NCBI GenBank assembly: GCA_951640165.1
Contig: OX621257.1
Span: 6,769,201 to 6,833,200 of the forward strand
Reading direction: 5' to 3'
Length of the DNA: 64,000 nt
From: Pseudoips prasinana
Taxonomy: Eukaryota; Arthropoda; Insecta; Lepidoptera; Nolidae
Under the pieces are notes generated by a model. The model was not told the DNA's origin, made no database searches, and worked only from the letters and a program-made list of their open reading frames with translations. How positions within the stretch are numbered: the stretch's first letter is position 1; each line of letters starts with the position of its first letter. Shown piece after piece: positions 45,401 to 57,400 of this stretch. Position numbers and translations under genes: made by a program.

Positions 45401-48400
45401 AGCACAATAGCGCTACCGGAAGGCCTGAACCGGTCGTCCATAGATCATCATCATCATCATATCAGCCGAAAGACGTCCACTGCTGGACAAAGGTGTCCCC
45501 CAAAGATCTCCACAATTGCCGGTCTTGTGCTATTCGCATCCAGCAGTTTCCAGCGACCCGCACAAGATCATCGGTCCATCTTGTAGAGGGCATGCCCACG
45601 CTGCGTCTTCCGGTTCGTGGTCGCCACTCAAGAACCTTTCTGCCCCAACGGCCATAGATACCTTTTTATTTATATTAAGTAATGGATATATTTGCAGGTG
45701 TCCCTCGTGGTGCGATAGGATCCTGCTGTCGCAGTCGGCCAGGCTGCTTGTACAACAGCAGGACACGGGGAAAATGGCGGACAATAAGCATATACACGCA
45801 TCTAGGTAAATATTACGCGTTAATTTTCGCAGGCCTAACTCAGAGAAGACTTATTTTCAATAGGGGTGTGGACTTACTTTTTTTGTCGTATGGGCAGTGG
45901 TTACCCTAGTGTCAGAGTTGTTCAAGCCGCCCAGTAGGCCTCTGACATGTCTTAACGACTGTTGTCTATTGACTACAACCGGTACCGACAGTTTCACGTG
46001 CCCTCCGAAGCATGGAGACGCTCAGAAATTAAAACACTTTGGTGGTCCGCGACTTTTGGTCTACAACATTTAATAATTTATTATATTTTATTTTCATATA
46101 AAAATAAGTATTAATTTAATTTCCCGCTTAATTGTTTCGCAAAGGCGCGCACACGCGCGCGATCTTAAGCATCTTCTACACGGGTGCACACCACCGTCCC
46201 GACAGAGGTCACCCTGGTGGGTGCCTTCCATCTAGACTGCACAACTGCAGATGAATCAGCTACTATAGTTACTTAACCTCGCCTATCGCTTACGCGCGTG
46301 AGAGCATCTAGCTATGGGCTTTTTTGTCAATATTGAGACCGATCATAAATAAACCGTAACAGTAAAAACAAAATTAATTTTACCTTACACTAACGAAGTT
46401 CATCATGATCATCACCGTCATGTCAGCCGAAAGATGTCCACTGCTGGACAAAAGCCTCCCCAAAAGATTTCCGCAATCTATTTATCCAAGCTCCAAACAA
46501 TAGAGTTTGGAGCTTGGCAGTCAGGTTGGCGATCGCATTACGATGGTCATAGTACTCAGAGAGACTTCCCTGGGAGATATTCTACCCTCTATATTATTAT
46601 TTGAAAATGTTGAGTTTGTTGTCAGGAAGTCGGTAACGGACTCGACGGACAGCAGTGGCCGGGTGTCGTCATCGGACAGCAGTCCAGCTCGCTCCGGATC
46701 TCCAGCTAGGCAAAATGCACAGGTTTGTTTTTGTTTAGCGTTACATATTTATATAAGAGATTATAATAATAATAATAATCTTATTAAACATTGTTAATTT
46801 TTTGTATATCCTACCTACATTTTTGTTTTATATATAAATTCGTATTGTGTTATAAAAACATAATTGTTTGATGGACGATGTGAAATGTAAAGTTCCTACC
46901 TCACATAGTACATGAAGTTTATCATTTCTTATTATAATATTATATATACTTAATATCACTTTAAAGAAATAGTTCTAGCACGCTTTCTGTTCATATATTT
47001 ACATAGTGGATAGCTGTATTGGCCTTTTTTTAAGTAATTATGTATAGTAATTTCATGTATGATGGCTGTTGTTATCCCAAATAAATAAAAATGATTTATT
47101 TACTTTTCACAAGGAACAACAAGGACAGCAATTTGTAAATTTTACAGTAATAGATAATCCTTGTGAAAGTCTTGAGTCTGAACTAGGTCGAAACCTGTAC
47201 TACAGAACTCCAGGCTCTCCGGATTCTTTGCGGGGTGTATTTATGAACGTGTGGGATGCGATAACGTGTATATGGAAATGTAATGTGGATAGTTTGAAAA
47301 TCGATGTGTCTAAAAACGTATTAAGATTTTCATATGTTATAAAGTTATAATTATTTAAAGGGTACTAGCGATTAGTTTTTCTGTGTCATCGTATGATATG
47401 TCTTGTACACAGATGAGCTTAACTCAACTATGAGTTCTGCATTAATTTGGCACAGTCATCATAACAGCTGTAATAACTCCACTGTTGGACAAAAGCCTCC
47501 CCCAAGGGGAAATGCGATAATCGCCACGCTTGGCAGACGGGTTGACGGGTTGGTAATTTGGCACAGTAAATCTATATCAATAAAAATAAATTTTTGTACG
47601 CTCATAAGTTCCAAACGACTGCATCAAATTGGATAAATCTTTCTTTTATGTGTTCGTTATTCTCAGGACTAGGATTGTATGAAAAAATAGATAGATAGAT
47701 AGATAGATTAACTCTTTATTGTACACCAATATTAAGATCTTACATTACAGGAGCATGTAAATAAAAAGTATACAATTGGCGGTCTTATCACTAAAATGTG
47801 ATCTCTTCCAGACAACCAAAGAATGGAAAATAATAGGGATTATTTAAGAGGGCAGTTGTCGGTGTACGTATACTTTGTTAACAGTACCCGTTGGTACTCA
47901 GTACAAGAGCCTACTATATATACCTACTATTTACACTATATACATACATACTATATACATACATACTATACATATACATACTATACACATACATACACAC
48001 TATATAAATACATACATACCTATTAATAGATAGAAACTTACATATCACAATATTACCTACTTGTTCTGTCAATGTATCCTATAGTGATAGGTAGTAATCC
48101 TTTACACTTTTCTGGAACTTGTGTAAACTTTGTGCTTGGCGTACTGTTATTGGCAGTGCATTCCACAAACGAACACTCTGAACAGCGAAGGATTTATCAA
48201 GAAAGGTTGTGGAATGCGCTGGCATTTTTAACTTAAGATTTTCCGATGATCGCAAAACTCTCGAATGTGACTCGTATAGAAAAGAAAACCGTTTTTTAAG
48301 GTATGAAGGAAAGGATGGAGTAAACAAAATGTTGTAGAGCAATGAAAGTATATGAGTATCCCGGCGAAGGCGTATAGATAGCCACTTGAGCTTGGTACGG

Positions 48401-51400
48401 AATTCAGAGACATGATCATATTTGCGAAGGCCAAATATGAATCTTATGCAGACATTTTGGAGGCGCTCAAGTTTATCAAGCTGGTTTTGGGTAAGATCCA
48501 GATAGCTGACATCTGCATAATCTAGTATTGGGAGAAGAAGGGATTCTGCGAGCGCAATTTTAGTGGTCATAGGCAGGAAATTGCGTAGTCGACGTAAAGA
48601 ACCAAACGATGCGTATAGTTTACGGCTAACACACTTCATTTGAGTATCCCAGGACAAATTGCGATCGAAAAAGATGCCGAGATTCTTAACACTTCTACTG
48701 AACTCAATTACAGTACCATCGAACGTTATTTGTGGAAGCTGTGACCATGGCACTTTTGATATCATCCTCGGGCTACCGATTATGATGGTTTGTGTCTTGA
48801 TGGGATTGACTTGAAGCCCGTATGCACGACTCCACCCACAAATTTTGTCTAAATCTGTATTTATGTGACTGACCGCAAAAGATAACCTATCTAGGGGAGT
48901 TTGGAAATATATCTGAAGGTCGTCAGCATAAAGGTGGTAGGAGGAGACAAGTTGATTAGAGATAGAATTTATAAAAATTGCAAAAAGTAAAGGAGATAAA
49001 ACGCCACCCTGAGGAACGCCTGCAGTTGTGTTGCACCAAGAGGAACGAGTGTCATCGATACAAATAGACTGCCGGCGGCCAGACAGGTAACTACGAAACC
49101 AGTCAATGACCGTTGGAGATACGTTAAGAGAGCGCAAGATTCCAAGTAGTATTTCAAAATCTACGGTATTAAACGCATTGCTGAAATCCAGAAGAGTAAG
49201 CACTGTCAGTTCTCCGCGCTCCATGCTAGATCTTATGTCCTCCGTAATATGGACCAGGGCCGTGGTCGTACTGTGTCCAGGACGGAAACCGGATTGGTAA
49301 GGATTGAGGAGATTATTTTTGGTAAGAAAGGTACTAAACTGATTATAAATGAGGCGTTCCAGGACTTTGGAGAGGAAAGGTAATATGGAAATTGGGCGAT
49401 AATCGGAAAAGGATGTGGGGTTGGATTTTTTGGGGAGAGGAATAATTTTAGCATCTTTCCAGAAAGCTGGAAAAATGCCAAGGGTAATAGAAGAATTTAG
49501 GATATGGCAAATAATAGGAAGGATTTCATTGAGGATAGGAAGGACCATATTACGGGTAATACTATCGTTTCCGACTGCATTTGATGAAATGGATTCAACA
49601 CTCTTCTTAACGTCACAAGCAGAAAATTGACTAAAAGTAAAGGAAGTGTAATTGGGAGTAGGAATCGATGAAAGAGAATTTAAGGTACTAGTTTTGGTTG
49701 CCCTGTTGAAATTGGGCGAAGCAGAGAAGTGTTTATTCAAAGAATTAACATCAAAGTTTTTTGGAATAGCGTTATTTTGAGCTTTTCCTACTCCCAAAGA
49801 ACGTAGAAATTTCCATATTTTTGCAGGATCTCCATTTTCAATGGAGCTGTGGATGTGTTGGCGTTGTGCACTCCTACACACCTTATTACAATGATTTCGT
49901 AAGTTGATATATTTCTCCCGATTAAAGTCGTTAGGTCTACTCCTAAAACGAGATTTGGCAGAGGCTTTTTTGTCCAAAAGTATTTTTATTTCCCCAGATA
50001 GCCATGGCGCAGGTAAATGTTTCACTCTGATGGCACGACTCGGAGCATGTACATCGTAGAGGTTAATAATTGTTTTGTTAAATATTTGCACCTTTTCGTC
50101 AATCGACTCTGCAGCTATTAAAGATGACCAGTCAATGCTGTTAGCATCTGCTCGGAGATGTTCCAAGTTTATACCACCAAAATTGCGCTGCATTAGTATT
50201 TTAGATTTTGCCTTAGGTGGGCGAATTTTGTAAGAAAGGAAGAGAAGGTCATGGTAAGAAAAGGCATCTGCTAAACACTGCCCGTGCTTAGCGACATGGT
50301 TTTGAGAAGAGACAAGAATAATATCAAGGAGCGAAGGAGCGGAATTGGGGAAATGATGAGTTGCATTTAGAGGAAGAATACAAAGGTTACTAGATTCTGC
50401 AGCAGAAGTTAACAAGGATGAACGAGAGTCGTTCTTTAACAGACAAGTGTTAAAATCACCCATTATAATTGAGTGGTCGTAATTGGGAGTGAATGTTTCA
50501 AGTAAGAGCTCAAAAGAAGAAAAGAAATTTATACGAAGAGAAGGACAGTAATATACACCAAGTAAAATTTTGGAATGGTGTAGCTCAACTTCAAGTAGAA
50601 GATGTTCACCAGCGTTTGGTGAAGGTGGCTGAGAGGATAAACTAAGAATAGAGTAGTTGAAATGATGACGAAGATATATCGCAACTCCACCACCACCGGT
50701 TCCAGTTCGATCATTTCTGATGAGCTGAAAACCAGGTAGTGAGTAAGAGGCTGAAGGGAGACAAGGTTTGAGCCAAGACTCAGAAACAAGGATAGCATGA
50801 ATATTTTTACATTGGAAACTGGCCAGCATATCGGAAAAATGAGCCGGAATACTTTGGGCATTTATATGAATCACATTGAAATTACGCGATACATCGGCAA
50901 AGTGGGATTCCAACGTATCCCCAAGCGATGGAATACTAATAAAACTGTCGCCATCACTATTGGCCGAAAAATAAGATTCAGAATCACTACTTTCATCTTC
51001 GGTGTTAGACATAAAAAACAAAATAATTCAATAAACTAAATAATATAAATATATGTAAAATACTTAAGAACAACAATACAAAACAAATAAATATACAATA
51101 CGCAATATCACCTTTAACTAACCTACCAGTTCAGTGCGTAAAGAGAATTAATGAGAGTTTTAAGTTTGTTTCTACTCACCCCGTTTGAAATCTAGTAGCG
51201 TGTAGTAGAATTACAGGATGTCTATGGTATGGTGTCATATTAAAAGTTAAACGCGTCATTTGACGTTTCTATTATGCAAGTGTGGAAAAGATCACAAATG
51301 AAATGACGTAAAGTTATAACAAGGAAATCATAGAATTCTAAACAATTCAGAATATGAGAACATAACAACACTTAAAGTTAGAAATCAATAAAAAATTATG

Positions 51401-54400
51401 AATAAAATAGGTAGAAACAGAAAATACGTAAATGCAATTATGTAAAAACATCGCTAATGTGCGTAAACACACGTAAACAATATTAAGAAGATACAAATTA
51501 AGTCAACATGAATTACTTCTTAGTTCTTCGAGTTTTCCCGACTGCAGCCGTAGTAGACGTGTCCGTGGCCGCGATTTTCGAAGCGTCTTCCTTGGTGTGC
51601 TGCGGCGCAGAGCCGATCTTGTTGAGATCCTCCATCGAGACGACCTTGTGGCGGCTGCCACCTCGATCCAGGATATATATGACTCCGTCCCGAGTCCAAG
51701 TATTTGAAATTCCGTGGCGCTGGCGTGCAGCCATGAAGGTTTCGTGACGGGGCCGGGTCAGGAACTCTGATATTGTGACACCAGAGCCTTTACACTTCGT
51801 TTTGGCAAACCAGATGTTGTCTCTCACCTGGTAGCTTTCAAATTCTACCAGAATTGGCCTTGGCTTGTCAGATGATGGAATATGACCAAGACGCTGACAC
51901 CGCTGAATGTCTTTATTAGAGAAATCTAACAACATGAGATGGTTTTTGACGTTGGCAACTGTGACCTCCAAGGAATTCTCCTTCTTCTGTTCTGGTATCC
52001 CATGGAATAGCAGCATCTTTCTCCTCCCTCGCATCTCTGCTTGGTCAATGCATCCTGCAAGTACATCTAGTTGTTGCTGGAAACAATTTAAAGAGCTCAA
52101 CACAAATTTTTTGAATTCTGCAAAGTCTTTGGCCAATGTATCTGGAGCTGCAGGTGTGCTGGATTGCTTATGGAGCTCCTCAAACTCAGTCATCCGCTTC
52201 AGAAGATGTTCTTTTAAACTGGAGAGATTTTGTTGCATGGACTGCATAGTGAACTTGTGATGTGTATTAAGAAACAAGTGGTTTGTGACAATAACACTGG
52301 GCTGGTAGGTTATGTGAGTTACCTTAACTTTAAGCACATTTAATCTTAAAATCAAGTATGTATTATAATTTTAATTAAATTTCAATTAAGCACTTAAAAA
52401 CTGTAGTACTATTTTCCACAACTACCCACTACTATATGCTAGTGTGTGTGTGGGTGTGCGTGCGTGCGTGCGGGAGTGCGTGCGTGCGGGAGTGCGTGCG
52501 TGCGTCACGCGAGCGTCACAGACAAACAGACGTATAGACAAATACTTATATACATAGAAAACATCCATGACTCAGAAACAAATATTCGTGCTCATCACAC
52601 AAATATTTGCACTTACCGGGATTCGAACCCAGGACCACCAGCTTCGTAGGCAGGAGCACTACCAACTAGGCTACGGTAAAATATTATCAACCACTCATGA
52701 CAATCATATCAGCCAAACGACGTCCTCAACTGGACAAAGATCTCCCCATTGCATAATTCGGGCAGATTTGCAGTATGATACTAATATTAATCAGTTTTAT
52801 AGTCAGTTTCAATCAGCGAATAGTAAACATTCTTTCACTCTTATGATCCAATGATATGGCTAGGCAACGCGCCCGTAGTGGTCAGGTACAGGATCGACGG
52901 CTTTAACCCATCTGCAGCATGGCGATTATGGCATATTCAGATACTTTATTGTGTGTTATATATCCCTCCAAACAATGGACTCAACTCCATTGTGGAAATC
53001 TTTTGGGGAGGCCTTTCTCCAGCAGTGGACGTCGGCTGACATGATGAACTACCCATGAAACGGCACTAATTAAAGAGATAGAGAAGCAGAGAAGTTTATG
53101 AATTACCGATTATTTATTTGCGTCAGCTGATCGACTTTTGTATAAGGGAATTGAGTATTATTTTACTGTATTCTGCAATTTGCCAGTTGCTATCCCCGGC
53201 TCGTAAGTAATCGGCGAGGTTAAGCACCTAGGCAAGTGGTCGTGGTAGATGGGTGACTGTTAAAATGGCTTAATTTTAGAACCACTCCGTGCTTCGGAGG
53301 GCACGTTAAGCTATCGGTCCGGGTTTTATTCGTTGAACAACAGTCGATAAGCCATGTCAGAGCCTACTGAGTGGCTTGAACAACACTGACACTAGGGTAA
53401 CAGTGTTGTTGTTAAATTACTGAAAGTGTCATATTATTGAAAGATAACTGGACTTTTAGTATTTAAATGGTATTGTGTTTTGTATTAATGTTAATAATTT
53501 GTAAAATGGACATTGTACTCAATTTATATTCCTTAATTTTATACATTTTTTATTTTAATTGTGTCTTTTATTTCTATTTTAATGTGGTATTCGGAATTCA
53601 AGTATATTTTTTTTTATAATTATTTAGTAATGTTAAATTTGAATGCCTAACCGGTAAAATATAGCTGAACATCAATAAATTGTAACACCTTATATGTATA
53701 CCTATATTTGCAAATAAATTATATTGTATTGTATTAGCCTATAAGTAAGTTCCTTAAGTCTCGTCCACAATTTATGTAAGGCCTTGTATGTTACTCTACA
53801 GGGCAGTCCAGGAAAAACGTTGGAGAAGAAAGGCAGCATGGCAGAATTAGAAGGGCTCTCCGTACCAGGGATCAACTTAAGCAGGAAGAGTATTGCTGAT
53901 CCTACCAGTGTGCAACAAGCTATCAGTGCAAGGTATGATATAAAACATGCGTATAATATGGTGGTGGAACTAAATAGATAGATCTCCATGACGATAAGCG
54001 ATATTTTAATTGATACTTCAATACTGCGTATCTAAAATGTTTGCTACACCATTATAATACTAATTTCTTCAGGAGTATAAGAATTATAAATACTTAGCAA
54101 ACACTTTTATGCTGTCTCCTTCAGGCACTTATGCCAATATGTCGCATGGACTATCGTTTTACTTTTGTTCCTCTAAATACTGTCGTCTTACGTAATAAGT
54201 TACTTATATAGAGTAGAAGCGAGCATACTGCCCTGAGGTACGCCATAAGTGATATGTAACATCTGAAGTTAAACATTTATTTGTTTCGCCTTTTTGTACA
54301 GATTTGTATAAAATTGTGACATTTAAGATAAGATAATGTTTTATTGACACCAATATACATACATTCTTACATTTCAGTACAATGTTTAGAGCCTTATAGG

Positions 54401-57400
54401 TACTTAATTATTGCATAAGTTGTCGAAAACTATTTTGGGAGGCAGTGTACAATCGTGTACTTATTTTAAATTATATTTGGAGGCAGTCGCTGCGCTGTAT
54501 ATGTAAAAATTAAATTATTTAAAAATTAAAATTACTTAGAGATAAAAAGAAACAAAAAACAAAATAGATTGCGTGTGTGTGTGTGTATGTCTGTGAGAAT
54601 AATGTGTGAGTGGTAGTATGAGACGATAATATTCGATATTGTTTATTTATGCGATATATGTAATTAGATTTTCTGTTTCCAGATAGTCGAGTTGACGAAG
54701 CCATGTAGTAACTTTATGTTTAGTTATATTCTTACTTTGGTTTGAGATATTTAATTTTTTATGTATTTTGTTGTATATTTTACAGCTTAGACTATTGTAT
54801 TGTCTTCGAGCAAATGAAGTTTTGCAAGTGACTGGTAAACAGACCGATTTATTTTTACGTTTCCCTGGATCAGGTGGGGGGACTGTGGGATGTTTTTTTA
54901 ATACTGTTTGGAGCACATAGAGCTGTCGTACTGTGAGTAGATTACAGTCCGAGTACAATTTAGTCGTTGGGTATCTATAAGGTTTTCTAGTCATTACTTT
55001 TAGTACAGCTCGTTGTGCTCTCTCAAGTCGGAGGAGATATGTTTTAGCTGCTCCACCCCATACCGTGATGCAGTACTGTAAGATAGACTGGCATAAGGCC
55101 ACATAGACAAGTTTCAATCTAACTGTTGTTGCAGCGTCTCTTAGTGATTTGAAAATGTGTATTAATTTCCTCGTACGCGTAGTCATTAAATCTACTTGCT
55201 TGTTCCATTTAAGTCCACAGTCTATCTCCACGCCGAGATATTTGGCAGATTCTACGCGCTTAAGCTGATAGCATGTGCAGCTGTTAGAGGTTATACATGT
55301 GTGCGCTTTGATATTGAAGTTCTGAGGTGGGCTGTTTAATTTTGTGATGGCAAATGGTAGATATGTAGTTTTGGAGAGATTCAGGGTCAAGAGATTTTTA
55401 TTTAGCCAATGCACAATTTTTGATAGAGAAAATTCGGCTCTTTCTTTTACGGAATGCCAGTCAGGTCCTGAGACAAGGATCGCAGTATCGTCGGCATAAG
55501 TATATATGTTAGTATGAGGAAGGGACATAGTGCATAGGTCATTAATGTACAAAAGAAAGAGGGTTGGTCCCAGTATGCTTCCTTGCGGGACGCCGTAGAA
55601 GACGTCTTCCTCATCACTGATATAGTTTTCTATCTTAACCGTTTCGTTTCCTGCAGCAAAGGTAGTCTTTGAATATGTTCCATGGCATGCCTCGTATCCC
55701 TAGTTTGTTTAATTTGTCTAGGAGGATGGGGACAGGGACCGTGTCGAAGGCTTTGGAGAGATCAAGAAATATACATACCGATTTAATTTTTTTATCGAGC
55801 ATATTGACAACTGCACTTGTTAACTCGTGGACGGCATCTGCTGTTGAGATACCTGGTCGAAATCCAAATTGGTTTTTAGATAGGATATTGTACTTCTCTA
55901 GATATTTTCTTAGTGCGTTGTTTAGTATCCTTTCGAGAACTTTAGACAGTGAAGGTAGTACCGAGATAGGCCGATAGTTGGTTACACGGTCTCTATCCCC
56001 AGTCTTATAAATAGGATGTATTATGGACTTCTTTAGTGCAGAGGGGAAGACCCCAGTATTTATAGATTTGTTGCATATGTGGGTGATGACAGGAACTAAG
56101 ACTTGCCTGGATTGTCTAAGGACCAGACTAGGGATGCCGTCCCATCCCACAGCACACTCAAGACGGAGTTGAAGGATGACGGTTTCCACTTCAGATTCCG
56201 AGACTTCAAGGAGCACCATGGAGTTGGACGGACTGCAAGTGCTTGAACGGACAGTCGATAGAGGTGTAGGGGTGGTATTGGCTGAGAGTATTTTATCAGC
56301 CAGTTCTTTACCCACATTTGTGAAATACCTGCAGACACTATTTACAGAAGATTGAGGTTCAGACTGAGAATATATAAGTTCTACAGGACTTGTTCTAGAT
56401 TTATTTGTGTTAGTTGTGGATTTTATTGCCTTCCACAATGCTCGAGTGTCGTTTCCCGCCTTTTCCTATAAGTATTTTCCATGTGCATTCTTTAATTTAC
56501 GTAGTAATGAGTTTACGAAGTTCCTGTAGCGTGAGTAGGTTGTTTTTAGTGTCATGTTATCAGGAGATTTTTTAGCTTTTGCGTGCAACCTGTCCCGATT
56601 TTTTATACAACGTAGTAGTCCTGGTGTAATCCACGGCTTCAGTATCCTATTTCGTCTGGTTTGTCGTATTGTTTGAGTGTGTTTGTTTATTACAGTGGAT
56701 AACATGTTTGTAAAGACGTCTGTTGCAATATTCGCATCTTCAATTTTTAATATTTTTGTGTAGTCTAATTTATCCAGGTCAGTTTTTATCTGTGGGTAAT
56801 CTATTTTGGTTTTATAAGGGGCGTGATTCTGTGTATATTTGATTTTATCAATAATTAAAACAACAGGCAGGTGGTCTGTTATGTAAGATTCTAGTAGAAG
56901 GGTAGTGTTGGGGAGAGTTGTATTTGTTAGAAAGTGATCTAAACAGGTGTTAATTCTAGTAGGTCGCGTATGGGTGGGGGAGAGTCCATGTGAAGAGATA
57001 AAGGTCAAATAATCATCAGACAGGGGGTCTTTATTATTTGGGCTTATGCCAATATTTAGATCGCCAGCAAGGACTATTTGTTGAGAAGAAATTCCCCTAA
57101 GTACATCGTTTAGATTATCAATGAAGCTGTCATATCTATCCCTACTTTTTAAGGATGGTGATCTATAAATGGCAACCACACTGATGTTGGTATTTACTTG
57201 GCAAACTAGGCAGTTAGCATCATTGAATTGAGGTACATAAGTTTTGCAGATTAGTTTTATGTTAGTATAAATGATTATGCCACCGTTTTGGTTGGAGAAT
57301 GTTTTAGTGGAGTGAGCATTGTATCCATCTATTTTCGGTAGATTGCCTGTCTTACTGAGCCAGCACTCAGTGAGCACAATTATGTCAAAGGTTATTTTTG

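Larger units (their letters stand above)
47688..52420 (-). mobile_element. near full-length CR1/L2-group LINE, antisense in INPP5A intron H-I
   Basis: The minus strand holds ORF1, about 500 bp of spacer, an uninterrupted ORF2, about 370 bp of 3' UTR and a (TCTA)n tail seen as TAGATAGATAGATA at 47688-47709. Both ORFs are intact, unlike every other LINE in the window. The 5' end is near a GTGCGTGC microsatellite at 52440-52505. No target duplication was identified. Confidence 0.85.

Noticed and set aside
47823..48026. Tyr/Thr/His-rich frame at 47823-48026
   Set aside because: It translates a TACATACA microsatellite in the LINE 3' region.
53196..53300. 5S rRNA gene
   Set aside because: Only the internal promoter part resembles 5S. 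The 5' and 3' stems are missing and the sequence runs into a repeated SINE body.
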